Notes: generated from the letters alone by a model not told the origin. A stretch of DNA of 64,000 nucleotides from Pholiota molesta (GCA_014925825.1 JACGCK010000020.1:186001-250000); one strand, 5' to 3'; counted from the stretch's first letter, positions 37,001 to 48,029 are shown. Translations and numbers: made by a program.

Positions 37001-39094
37001 ATGCCCCAACGCAAGGCTGAGAATGTCAAGGAAGAGGAGACAGGTGAGCTCCGGCAGCTTTGTGAATATGTATCTACGCTAACATGTTCAAGTCGTCTAC
37101 ACTAAGGAGGAGATTGCACCCTACATATGGGTGGCGAAGTGGATACCGCGCACTGTTTCCCCATTCATCAACCTCAACAGGGTAGTTGAAGCAGGGCTGT
37201 TTGGATACGATAAAGCTGACTATGAATGGCAAGTAAACCCACGTACCCAGCACCACCCAGCCTAAGATTGACACCCCAATGCCCCATTGTAGCCGCGAAG
37301 ACTTCGATGCCGACGTCGCTCTATACGAGACTATTGTGAACCTTCATGAAGATTTCACCGATGCCATCGAGGCATTCCGCGATGCACCGACCTCACGGGC
37401 AGGTTTTCTTCAAACTGTAAGTGATTATATGCTTGATTTTGGCGCATATATGCACTTATTTCTCATCGCACCCACTTAGTTGACTGGTCACATGCGGGAA
37501 GCGCGAGCACAAGACACAAACGCATTGAAGGCCGCCATCATTAGTCTCCTTCCACTAGATCCCAACCGGGATGTGGTGATGCCGCCTATCACTGGACCTG
37601 AAAAGTCCAAGCGCGGTTGGAACCACATGTGGACTGCTCGTTTTCTTTGCCCGCTCAAAGATCGCGAGCTTTTCGAGAAAAACCCACAGTGAGTCGACTA
37701 CACATATTGTTATCATGCCATACGATGCTCATAAGTTACAATTATAGTGCATATATGAAGCAGGTAAAGGAAGGGAAGATTAAACTTCGAGCGAAGAATC
37801 TACCTTCCTTTCTCTATGAAGAAGGCACGATCTATTCCGTCACTCGGCAGGACAAGGGGCTTTTCAGAGGGCACGTAGTCATACGCGTGAGTTTCTGTTT
37901 TAGATCGCCATCTGGTTTCTTTTAACTATCTAATTTCGATTGTCTAGGCACTTCGGCTTATATTCACAGGTAATTCGTCAGCGTTTACTGGCCACCGCTC
38001 CGCCTCGAAACAGTCGCAGGCCGAAATTCATGGCATGCGATGTGTTACACCAGAAGCGCTTGCCTATGCTTGTTGTCAGGTACGTCCCTATAGTTTACTT
38101 CACACTTTCATCGCTAATAATAATATCATCAAGATATATGTCAATCTGTCGACACTCGAACAATGGTCCAACATGGACAGCTACTTCGACGTCGAAAAAT
38201 TCTATAAACTCATCGTCGGGCTATTCAAGGAGCCGCAGAGCCGTTGGGCTAGAGATACCCTTGGGTTTCTCACAACGTGTGTATTTTATATGCTTGTTTA
38301 CATCATTAACCCGCTTTTTTTCAAATAGAGAACTTCCCGCGTTAAAGCGTAAGGCGAAACGAAAGCGTGCGGCGCTTATCGATGACTCGGAAGCCGACGA
38401 ATCCGACAGCGATCCGACTGGTATTCTAGCGCAGCAAGCCGCTAGATCGAATGAGGATAGTGATATACAAGTATGTTAAGTTTCTATTTTTCTACCGATG
38501 TTTGTTTTGACAACGGTGACCTTGATCAGGATATGTTGCCAACTGGGGCACTGGCGGCACTCCCTCTTTCCAGACGTGCAGACCCGCCAACCCCCCCTCA
38601 ATCAAGCCCTCCGCTGCACCAAACGTCAGTTGGGACCCAAGAAGGCGTGCCGAGAGCTGCTCAAAAACTGCACATACGTCTGCCAGCGCCTAATGCTGCA
38701 TCAGCACGCATCCAGCCCTCACAGCGACTCCAAACACGACCCCAGCACTCGCAGAGCTCACCGATGCGTCCACAAGACATCCGCGAGCCGCTGGCGCCAT
38801 TGAATGGCATCCAAGGCCACGCAGCCGTCTCGCAAAGCTCGCCAGTTCGTCCTGCGGCCCCTCGGACATCTCAGGTAAGTCTCCATTTTCTCGGAGTTTA
38901 CTTGAGCGTTCAAACCTTTTTAGGCTTCATTTATCCACTCGCCGATTGCGCACAGGCGTCGCACGATTTCGCTGGATGACACGGATGGCGAAGAAGAAAT
39001 CGTGCGGGATGATCCGGCGCCCGAAGACTCCCTTCCACCCAAAATGAAGCGAAGCTCCCGTAAAGGTGCCGGGATGTCGAAAAGGAAGAAGTAA
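37001..39094 (+). CDS. DUF6698-like transposon passenger protein
   Basis: The ATG at 37001 gives MPQRKAENVKEEET. After short introns come YTKEEIAPYIWVAKWIPRTV, REDFDADVALYETIVNLHED, then the recognisable core KSKRGWNHMWTARFLCPLKD (~37600), LPSFLYEEGTIYSV (~37800) and KGLFRGHVVIRALRLIFTG (~37860-37970). Another exon gives WARDTLGFLTTELPALKRK with a KRKAKRKRA nuclear-localisation-like run. A long disordered Ser/Pro-rich tail ends KRSSRKGAGMSKRKK (stop 39092-39094; the AAG TAAGTATG context could also be a donor). The RGWNH...LCP...LPSFLY pattern matches the basidiomycete domain I know as DUF6698. Location inside the element, divergent from the transposase, argues for a transposon-borne accessory gene. 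Molecular role unknown. Confidence 0.72.
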
Positions 39095-39744
39095 GTATGT
39101 ATCAGTGCAACGATTTCCCATATTCAAATTCTTTGCTGTAATATTGCTCGTATCGTATGTTTTGCTGTAATGTTGCTTAGATTGTATGCTATGTATTCTG
39201 TGCTTTGTAAAGCTGTACCATTCATTGCTCATGCCTCGCTGCTTATAATAATAGATGATTTGGCATTATATGGGATCTTGAACTTGTAAGGCTTGGCCCA
39301 CATGCGACGGTTTTTAGCATATTACAACGACTTGTATCGCTAACATTCTGGGCAAGACAATGGAAACTATAGACCAAGTATTTTACACATTTCATCTAAT
39401 TTTATAGTGTTGCATGGGATCATACGGTTACAAGATAGAGAATACAATGGAATCCTACGCGAGGTTTTTGCGAGCTTCCCAAGGACTTGAAACTCTCAAA
39501 TTCCTCGTGTAGGATTCCAGCTCAGCAAACCTTGTAATGATCACTTTGCATTCTAATGAATTCTATTATAGAACTGCCTTGCGAACATCAGAAGTGTTCC
39601 GAGCATTTTATAGTGTTTTATGACAGTGTGATAAAGCCTCGCTTACCCTACGTTTGCGACCATTGTATGGGATCTTAGCAGAACTTATAGGATTCCTTCA
39701 CCTAGTGTAGAGGGCGCTTTTTTGGCGATGATGCCCCAAGTTGT
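39095..39744. other. Non-coding interior of the transposon (right part)
   Basis: AT-rich, no open frame with motifs. Repeated phrases such as GTATGGGATCTTA and CATGGGATCATACGG are scattered through it. Confidence 0.4.
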
Positions 39745-40270
39745 ATCGTTGCGTCCCAAGTCATCTCGCCGAGCTGTATTCACCTTGCCGCCATTCTAGG
39801 TTGTCTCGCCGTGCCATGATTATTTTACAGCGCTCCAATTCGTCCGCCGCACCCGCATCCGTACAGTAGCATGAATATTTAATTCGCTGCCCTCCAGGTC
39901 GTCTCGCCGCGTCCAATGTTTAATTCATGGTGCTCCAGTTCACCTCGCCAGGCTTCAGGACGTCTCGCAGCAATTCAGGTCGTCTCGTCGCGCCCCAGGT
40001 CGTCTGGTCGCATTCTATGTTGTCTCGTCGCACCCGGATTTGATTCACCGTGCTCCAGAACATCTCGTCGCGCCCGCTGTCATCGCGCCGCGCCCTCTGT
40101 CGTCTCGCCGCGCCCCAGGTTGTCTCGCCGAGCCCTAAATCGTCTCGCCGCGCCGTAATTCATTTACAGTGCCTCAGTTCATCTCGCCGCACCCGCTGTC
40201 GTCTCGCCACGCTTCAGGTACACCGCCGCGCTGTAGATTTACGCCGCCGCGCTCGCCGCTCACTCGCTCA
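39745..40270 (+). repeat. Right inner array of CGTCTCGCCGCGC-type units
   Basis: About 25 degenerate units, for example CGTCTCGCCGCGCCCCAGGT, in the same orientation as the left inner array, so they are direct and not inverted. Open frames through it are repeat artefacts. Confidence 0.78.
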
Positions 40271-40669
40271 GCGCAACGCGCATTAAGCGCCCATTCTATA
40301 TTTGGTTTTACGCCGCCGCCGCCAACACAACTCTCGATCCCTCGACGCCGCTGCCTGTCGCTTCCATTGCAATCCGTTTCGCCGCGATTCCGGCTGACTG
40401 CGGACAGTCAGAAGTTCATTAGGGAGGAGATGATGCGCACCGCATCCGTATACGCACTGAAAATGCGCCAGAATACGCCTGTTAGAACCGTGCTTAGAGG
40501 GAACGCGACCTTGGGTTCTAGAGACACTAATTTCGACGATGGATGGGCGCTAAGGCAATGCTTGGCGTGAGAGTCGAGACACGGAAGGATCGAGAGTCGG
40601 ATGTAAGGCAAACAGGGTGAGTTCGAGGCAAGACAGAAGCGAGGCAGGACGAGAGCGAGGCAAGTTGTT

Positions 40670-41190
40670 GAGAGACTTAGAGTAGCTTCGAATGGAAATT
40701 TTGAAAAGCAGGGTCAAGTTAGTACTTGTTAATGGGGGTAGATTAGTACTTATACAAAGAAATAATCAGGGTCAACTCAGTAGTATTTAAGCATTATATA
40801 CAAGGTTATCTCAGTACTTGTACAAAAGGAAAATGGGGGTTAAAACAATAGTATTCAAGTGATATATTAAGGGTTAACTCAGGACTTGTACAAGGGAAAA
40901 GTGAGGGTTAACTCAGCACAATGAAAAACAGGGTTAACTCAGTAGTCTATATATGAGAAAGCAGTGCCAACTCAGTACATGTAAATCTGGGGCATATTAG
41001 TAGATACATTCTGGTTAAATCAGTAGTTTAAAAGCAGGGTTACTTCAGTACATTAAATAACAGGGTTAACTCAGTACTTAAATTAAGGGGCAACTCAGTA
41101 CTTTAATATTGGATCAACTCAGTACTTGAAAACCGGGGGCAACTCAGTAGCCATAAAAGGGGGGTCAAATCAAAGACTACAGGGGGTAGA
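40670..41190 (-). repeat. Right subterminal array of GGTTAACTCAGTACTT units
   Basis: About twenty degenerate copies, the reverse complement of the left subterminal array, ending in the right terminal inverted repeat. Confidence 0.8.
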
Positions 41191-41202
41191 AACCCATCTT
41201 GC
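41163..41202 (-). repeat. Right terminal inverted repeat
   Basis: Contains the complement of GTTTCTACCCCCTGTAGTCT and ends at 41202, next to the target-site duplication. Confidence 0.8.
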
Positions 41203-41211
41203 TTATTGGTA
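41203..41211 (+). repeat. Right 9-bp target-site duplication (TTATTGGTA)
   Basis: Matches 29403-29411 exactly; resumes the interrupted F-box reading frame. Confidence 0.85.
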
Positions 41212-41319
41212 TTCGCGTAAGCAGCATTGGATTGTCGACTTTGAACCAAGACTGATATGTGCTTCCACTAGGCGACGAGCGCGACGGAAAGTAGTATCCA
41301 TGCTCAGTTTTTCGGTTGA
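41211..41319 (+). pseudogene. Severed 3' end of the F-box gene
   Basis: Joined to ...ATT GGT at 29410, this side supplies ATT CGC in frame. Either the frame runs on to TGA in about 14 codons, or a 55-nt intron (41217 GTAAGC to CACTAG at 41271, with CTGAT branch-like sequence) leads to a short last exon ending at the TGA 41317-41319. It is now cut off from the rest of the gene by the transposon. Confidence 0.55.
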
Positions 41320-41350
41320 AATATCGGCATGGCACGTACTCGTCTTTCGG

Positions 41351-42553
41351 CTATTTGCCCAGGTGAAGATATTTCCTGATAGTATCGACGAGCCAACCCC
41401 TCTTTTCGAGTTTCTCCATCTTTTGTTGATAGCGATACGTGACGTGATAGTGGAGAATTTCTTGGATAGACTGCTTCTCGTCCTCCGAGTTTGCGACTTC
41501 CAATTTCGTTAGTAACTTCTTCAAATGCGCTATATCCTTGATAGTAGGTTCTTCTCCATAGCGAACATCGAAGACGGACGCAAGTTCCGCCATCAAGCTA
41601 TCCAGCTCGGGGCATTCAGTGAATATTATGCCCTGATTTCGATATCTCCTTAGCACTACATTTTTTCTGTCGCCTCCTAGATGTCTTCCGGCTGAGTCGA
41701 TAAAAAGTTCGTCAAATCCTCGTAGAACATTTTCTGGGGTATATGTCGAGTCAGGAGCGGCTTCGGTCTTGGTATACCGCAAGCCAATCCAAAGCAAGAC
41801 ATAGAAGGCCGATTCACGGTCGTCATGATAGCTGCGGCGTATAAAGGGATTGGTAAGTAACATCGCGGACATGAATTGCCACATTCCCTAGGCGTTGTCT
41901 GAGTAAGAAATCCAATTTTAGGACGAGAGGTTTAGGCTCACTGTGCAAGTAGGCCTGCGAGCAATGGGCAATGTATTCTCATTATTGTCGTTCAATTTGG
42001 TACAAAGGTCCCAGTCAATCAACACGCCATGGTCATCTGTCAGAATGATACTCCCAACGCTGATATCGTGATGAAGAATTCCACAATCAAAAATGGCGAC
42101 GTCGTGCGCTTTAGCAAGAGTTTCAGAAGCTTGTCAAGATAAAAATTAGAATAATCAAAACTTGCCTTCCATAGCGTCAGCAATCGCAGTGATGAAATGA
42201 TATGAGGACTGAAAATCAGTGAGGCTCCGACCGACGACATCCAATCTCATTCGATAGATACGTGGGACATTCTTCCCCTGCATAAAGGGGTAGGTCTTGC
42301 CTTCCTCCATGCCATGGACGTGAACTCTGCAAGAGTTTTTAAGAAATGGGAATTCTCCTTCATTCAGATCTACAGCCAATATGACGCGCGTGGCTCGCGA
42401 AAAGGGACAACGAGTGTCGTAAGAAAGAATCTTCCGAGCTTTGTTTTCAGTTGGCTTCGGAAGCGGCTGATATAAGCGACTAGTTGGAATAGCAGCAAGG
42501 AGAACAGATTCAGCCAGGATTTGGATTTTGGGAGCCTTGCGTTCAGAGGCCAT
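41351..42553 (-). CDS. FunK1-like protein kinase, copy A
   Basis: The start at 42553-42551 gives MASERKAPKIQILAES. Exon 1 carries CPFSRATRVILAVDLNEGEF, VHVHGMEEGKTYPFMQ and RRIYRM-type sequence, followed by YHFITAIADAMEGK. Exon 2 has GILHHDISVGSIILTDDHG and VLIDWDLC, the catalytic loop and DFG-equivalent of the fungus-specific FunK1 family (HHDIS replaces the more usual HRDIS). Exon 3 has TGMWQFMSAMLL, SYHDDRESAFYVLLWIGLR and ends YLHLGK. All exons read through. The N-terminal lobe is shorter than in typical FunK1 proteins and I see no clear Gly-rich loop. It is duplicated as copy B 3.1 kb away. Confidence 0.75.
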
Positions 42554-43089
42554 CGTGGTTGGAGGGGAGGCCGTGGACAAGTTGAGGGTGGCTTGTCACG
42601 CTTGCCTGACTGAGCGAAAAATTCCCGGAAACGGAAGAATGCGCCGCTGAAGATGGCCAATATGGTACGGGATGAGTCTGCACTTGCATGAGGAGTGTTG
42701 GCCCTGTTGGGCCACGTTGGACCGGAAAATGACGGAGTCTGATGTGACCGCCTGTGACCGCCCCTCCAAGCAACCTCTTAATCCGAGGTCAACTTGAACT
42801 CAACCTCCAGCTTCTGGCAATGACCTACAAGATGTGTATCACCCGACACCCATACTTCGGCAATCGCTCTGTTGGGTGCGGGATCCACATCTGCGTCACA
42901 GTATTGAAGAGGTACAGGGGTTCTTACAGACTTTGAGATACGGTTATAGCGCAGAGCGGCAGACCTCTTGAAATCAAGAATTACCTCTTAGCTTTAGCTG
43001 AAACCATGGCAGTGACTGAGATTGAGGATGATCGCGGGGAGGCGAAGCGCGAGTGCTGGGATAAAAGCGAGAATGGCAGCACTAGAGCA

Positions 43090-43836
43090 CTAGGTATCCA
43101 TATACATATCGTCATCGTCGGAAGGAGAATTTTCGCGAGTTTCTGTATTCCGTGTCCTGGTAGATGCCCGTCGTTTGGGGCGGGGAGCAGGTTTGGGCGT
43201 CGATGTACTTTTGCGTGTTCGTGGAGCGCGCCCAGGAGGCGCTGAGAGCCCAGTGAGGCGTTCGATCTGGACAGCGCGGTCGTCCGTTGGTGTAGGGTTT
43301 TCCTCGAAGTTGACCTGCATATCTTCTTCGACATCCATAGCACGCTCTTTGCCCTTGTTTGATGGGAGCTTCGGGACGAGCGTTACTTCTTGGAAGGCGA
43401 TTCGTTGTTCTGTGCTGGCTAAGTATGAAACGGAGCGTTTATTCCAGTCGTGGTTTTCTTTCAGAGTTAATTTGAGGCACAAACACTATGTATTATGTCG
43501 CCGACGAAAGCATACCTTTGTCGTCTGTAAAAATCAATTCGGTACCAAGAAGCATATCATGTCGGCCTTTGAGCACGGTCCCTTGTAGTTGAAGATAGGG
43601 TGTCGGCGTGTCTAATCCCTATAGCATAGTAAGCGGCGAATAAATCCTGGCACTTTCCACCACCCTAAACTTACAATCAATCTGTAAGATGTGGAACTCG
43701 GAACGAGAGTCGGCTCGATATTCCCCATGTCCAAAGTGACGTAGAACACCTCTTCTTTGTCTTCATACTCTTCGTCTGGTCCAAATGCTTCGACCTGCTT
43801 ATAGCCTGGGCAAAGAGAAGACGGCGCAGCAGCCAT
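43090..43836 (-). CDS. TFIIIC triple-barrel-domain subunit (tau55/GTF3C6-like)
   Basis: Part of TFIIIC, which binds tRNA and 5S promoters for RNA polymerase III. The start at 43836-43834 gives MAAAPSSLCPGYKQVEAFGP. Exon 1 has EEVFYVTLDMGN and IEPTLVPSSTSYRLI. After an intron (about 43618-43676), exon 2 has GLDTPTPYLQLQGTVLKGRH then DMLLGTELIFTDDK. A second intron (about 43478-43516) leads to HDWNKRSVSYLASTEQRIAF then QEVTLVPK. The basic tail contains KPAPRPKRRASTRTR and ends DDDDMYMDT. The triple-barrel strands TLVPSSTSYRLIGLDTPTP and LKGRHDMLLGTELIF are the basis of the call. It lies only in copy A of the duplication, divergent from the MRM2 fragment. Confidence 0.78.
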
Positions 43837-44043
43837 GATATGATACGAGGAGTACAAGGATTAGAATCGAAGTTATGGTTTGGTTCCAAGCAGGTTTCAA
43901 GAGTCCGATAAACATTCCATCCCGGAGTTTGTTCTTGATTGGCAACACCCTCCGCTTTTTCCTTGACATCGACTTTAGTCTTTGGCGGTGTACACTTCTG
44001 CAACACTCCTGGCGACCTATTCCCCTTTCCAAATGCCCAAGCT

Positions 44044-44336
44044 TGAATGGCATTCCGGTAAACCCTCATCGCGCTCTCCCAAAAGTCCAAGTCCAAATCC
44101 TCCTCGTGGGCCTCGCGCCAGCTGCGCGACCCCTACGTGAAGAAGCGCCTCAGCGACCCCGCGGCGTACAGAGCGCGCTCGGCGTTCAAGCTGCTCGAGA
44201 TCAACGAGAATTGGGACCACTTCCTGGACGCGCCGGACGTCGGTGCTGTCGTTGATCTCGGTGCGGCGCCCGGGGGGTGGTGCCAGGTCGTCGCTAACTT
44301 GAACAAGCTCGGGTGGCGGCCGGCGTTATGATGCAC
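44044..44336 (+). pseudogene. MRM2-type rRNA methyltransferase, truncated copy A
   Basis: Duplicate of the first ~95 codons of the copy B gene. The fifth codon is TAA (ATG GCA TTC CGG TAA) where copy B has CAA. The later sequence keeps KKRLSDPAAYRARSAFKLLE and VVDLGAAPGGW, so the SAM motif is intact. Homology then ends at about 44336, leaving no catalytic Asp or Lys region. A non-functional fragment. Confidence 0.85.
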
Positions 44337-44490
44337 AGGGCGGCTCCTCGTGCTCGAGCGTAGTGATGAACTAGGAAGCAGCGATGAATGCTTCTTCATT
44401 ACCCTCGAATCTGAGATTTGCTTGGTCCTTTTCCGCTTTCTCCTTATGACTTGGCACATTACTAAATTGAGCGCATGATTCGTCTTTCAG

Positions 44491-45692
44491 CTATTTGCCC
44501 AGGTGAAGATATTTCCTGATAGTATCGACGAGCCAACCACTCTTTTCAAGTTTCTCCATCTTTTGTTGATAGCGATACGTGACGTGATAGTGGAGAATTT
44601 CTTGGATAGACTGCTTCTCGTCCTCCGAGTTTGCGACTTCCAACTTCGTTAGTAATTTCTTCAAATGCGCCATATCCTTGGCAGTAGGTTTTGATTCGTA
44701 ACGAACATCAAAGACGGGCGCAAGTTCCGCCAGCAGGCTGTCCAGCTCGGGGCACTCTATGAACATTATGCCCTCTTTTCGATATCTCCTTAGCACTACA
44801 GTTTTTCTATCGCCTCCTAGATGTCTTCCGGCTGAGTCGATAAAAAGTTCGTCGAAGCCTCGTAGAACATTTTCCGGGGTATATGTCGAGCCTGGAGCGG
44901 CTTCGGTCTTGGTACACCGCAAGCCAATCCAAAGCAAGACATAGAAGGCCGATTCACGGTCGTCATGATAGCTGCGGCGTATAAAGGGATTGGTAAGTAA
45001 CATCGCGGACATGAATTGCCACATTCCCTAGGCGTTGTCTGAGTAAGAAATCCAATTTTAGGACAAGAGGTTCAGGCTCACTATGCAAGTAGGCCTGCGA
45101 GCAATGGGCAAGTTGTTCTCATTATCGTCGTCCAATTTGGCGCAAAGGTCCCAGTCAATCAACACGCCATGGTCATCCGTCAGAATGATACTCCCAATGC
45201 TGATATCGTGATGAAGAACTCCGCAATCGAAAATGGCGACGTCGTGCGCTTTAGGCAGAGTTTCAGAAGCTTGTCAAGATAGAAATTAGAACAATCAAAA
45301 CTTGCCTTCCATAGCGTCAGCGATCGCGCTAATGAATTGATACGAGGACTGAAAATCGGTGAGGCTCCGACCGACGACATCCAGTGTCATTCGATAGATA
45401 CGTGGGCCATTCTCCCCTTGCATAAAGGGATAGGTCTTGCCTTCCTCCATACCGTCGACGTTGGTCCTGCAGTAATTTTGAGAAACGGGAGTTCTCCTTT
45501 ATTCAGGTCGACAGCTAATATGACGCGCGTGGCTCGCGAAAAAGGACAACGAGTCTCGTAAGGAAGAATCTTCCGAGCTTGGTTCTCAGTTGGCTTCGGA
45601 AATGGCTGATAGAAGCAAGTGAATGGAATGGCAGCAAGGAGACCCGTTTCTGCCTGGGTTTGGATCTCGGGAGCCCTGGGTTTGGAGGCCAT
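44491..45692 (-). pseudogene. FunK1-like protein kinase, copy B (frameshifted)
   Basis: Same exon plan as copy A: the start at 45692-45690 gives MASKPRAPEIQ; the catalytic HHDIS/IDWDLC segment is present near 45150-45230 and the last exon near 44491-45024 is fully open. Exon 1 has lost one base near 45470 relative to copy A, so PFLK is followed by an out-of-frame run that stops within 35 codons. The conserved YPFMQG segment is shifted. It may be a genuine lesion or a sequence error. Confidence 0.65.
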
Positions 45693-46080
45693 CGTGGTTG
45701 GAGGAGGACAACTTGAATTTAAAGGTGACTTGTCACGCTCGCCTGACTGAGCGAAGAGATTCCCGGAAACTGAAGAATGTGACGCCAAAGGTGCCAGCCT
45801 TGTGCCAGCCGGTCTGACCAAAGACTGGTACTTATCCTTAAGATGGTTCAGGCCTCAGAATAGAACTTTCCGCATCAATTGCGCAGAACAGGAGTATGTG
45901 CATTGGAAGATGAGGCCTGCAGAGCAATTGCAAAGCAAAGTCTGACAGACATTTCATCCCGGAGTTTGTTCTTGCTTGGCAACAGCCTCCGCTTTTTCCT
46001 TGTCATCGACCTCCTGCCACTGGCCACCTACATATTCCCCTTCCCAAATGCCCAAGCCGCAGGACCAGATTATCCTTTGA

Positions 46081-47063
46081 ATGGCCTTCCGGCAAACCCT
46101 CATCGCGCTCTCCCAAAAGTCCAAGTCCAAGTCCTCCTCGTGGGCCTCGCGCCAGCTGCGCGACCCCTACGTGAAGAAGCGCCTCAGCGACCCCGCGGCG
46201 TACAGAGCGCGCTCGGCGTTCAAGCTGCTCGAGATCAACGAGAACTGGGACCACTTTCTGGACGCGCCGGACGTTAATTCCGTCGTTGACCTCGGTGCGG
46301 CGCCCGGGGGTGGAGTCAGGTCGTCGCTAACAAGCTCGGGTGGCGGCCGGCGTCGTCTGAGATATTGGCGTACCCCACGGAGAGCAACGACGAGCGGGCG
46401 GCTGACCATAACGCTCTCGATGGCGCCGAAGAGTCCAACAACCCTGTCGTGGAAAGGAAACCGAAGAAGCCCATGCGCGGCCGGCCCAGGCCTGAGCGCC
46501 TCGCGCACTTCGACCCGCTCAACATAGACGACGTCGGCGCGGGCGAGGAAACCGGCCGCGGCACGATCATCGCCGTGGACCTGCTCCCCGTCCAGCGCAT
46601 CCCCGGCGTGCACACCCTCCAGGGCGACTTCATGGCGGAGGCGACGACGCGCGAGATCAAGCAGCTGCTCATCGCGCCAGGGAACCCCTTCGGCAAGGCG
46701 GACGTCATCCTCTCGGACATGGCGGCGAATGTGACTGGGCACGACTTCCGTGATACGCAAGCGAGTCTTGAGATTTGCGAAGCTGTGTTTGAGTTTGCGA
46801 GGACCAATTTGCGGACGGCGGATAGTATTGGGAGGAGGCGCGGTGGTGTGCTGCTGTGAGTTTCAATTCACTTTCCCCATTATACGCCAGAGATATTGAA
46901 AGATGCCTGCTAGCATCAAGTTCTTCACTCATCCATTGCTAGAAGAATTTCGCGACAAGCACTTGAAGCCGAACTTCAATTATGTGCACTACATCAAACC
47001 CGATTCCAGTCGGGCGGCTTCTCGAGAGGGCTACTTTTTATGCCAGGGATGGAATCCTTACTA
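46081..47063 (+). CDS. MRM2: Mitochondrial rRNA 2'-O-methyltransferase (MRM2/RrmJ-FtsJ family)
   Basis: SAM-dependent 2'-O-methylation of a uridine in mitochondrial large-subunit rRNA is the known role of this family. The ATG at 46081 gives MAFRQTLIALSQKSKSK then SSSWASRQLRDPYVKKRLSD, RARSAFKLLEINE and VVDLGAAPGG (SAM motif I). Next come AVDLLPVQRIPGVHTLQGDF, VILSDMAANVTGHDF (catalytic Asp) and RGGVLL; a ~65-nt intron (46857-46920) leads to KFFTHPLLEEFRDKHL (catalytic Lys) and HYIKPDSSRAASREGYFLCQ, ending NPY. One G is missing in the run after APGG at about 46312 (five Gs here, six in copy A), shifting the frame; all later motifs are intact in the shifted frame. A proline-rich Lys/Arg insert follows the SAM motif. 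Confidence 0.78.
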
Positions 47064-47534
47064 GCCTTGCTTCGCAACCGACGGAGCCGTGGCGCATGAT
47101 TCGAGTCACTTCTGACTTTCGCAAGAGTGAAGACTGCGCCTCTCCCACTATGTTGTGCTCAAACTCTCATTATTATCACTCATGATATGCCCTTGTGCAC
47201 TGGCTACGAGTCATCTTTATCTAGCACTCTTGGGACAACAATCTACTCATCTGCTGCTCAGCGCCCAGGTCCAGAGCAAGACGGGCGTCAGCTCACGGAT
47301 TGCAGATCGATAATTCAGGAAGGATAGCGCTTGCACATGGAATATCTTTTTACTAACACATAGTTATTGTATTATCTGATATGTTATACACATTGTACAT
47401 CAACGAAGAGCATAAGAGGAGAGAAATCCATAAAGCATGAGGCCTGAAGACAACGAACGAGGTATGATGACTGTTGCGCATAGGGAGTTTATTAGCCATT
47501 CAGGCGAAGATTGGCGAGGATGCTAACCAGATAT
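47064..47534. other. Convergent 3' flanks, nothing recognised
   Basis: Spacer between the 3' ends of MRM2 and histone H4 with no coding or repeat signal. Confidence 0.4.

Positions 47535-48029
<495 letters not shown>

Larger units (their letters stand above)
29412..41202. mobile_element. Plavaka (KDZ-type) DNA transposon, 11,791 bp
   Basis: It is bounded by a perfect 9-bp direct repeat (TTATTGGTA at 29403 and 41203). It has imperfect terminal inverted repeats sharing GTTTCTACCCCCTGTAGTCT. It encodes a Plavaka transposase (-) and a divergent passenger gene (+). The outer ~530 bp at each end are arrays of an 18-20-bp unit (AAGTACTGAGTTAACCTGG on the left, its complement on the right). Internal to these are CGTCTCGCCGCGCC-type arrays in the same orientation at both ends. 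Both genes look largely open and the flanking duplication is perfect, so insertion is probably recent. It interrupts the F-box gene. Confidence 0.88.
41338..44336. repeat. Segmental duplication, copy A
   Basis: Contains the FunK1-like kinase (-) at the left and the 5' part of an MRM2-type gene (+) at the right. Copy B (44478 onward) repeats both at high similarity but lacks the TFIIIC subunit gene found between them here. Confidence 0.75.
44478..47063. repeat. Segmental duplication, copy B
   Basis: Repeats the kinase and MRM2 5' segments of copy A at high similarity. The copy B interval between them is much shorter, since the TFIIIC gene is absent. Confidence 0.72.

Noticed and set aside
39916..40570. 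Open frames rich in Arg, Ser and Pro
   Set aside because: They run through the CGTCTCGCCGCGC repeat array, so openness is a by-product of repeat sequence.
44017..44220. Minus-strand frames opposite the MRM2 5' region (also 46003-46254)
   Set aside because: They are conserved only because both duplicate copies of the sense gene are; no independent features.
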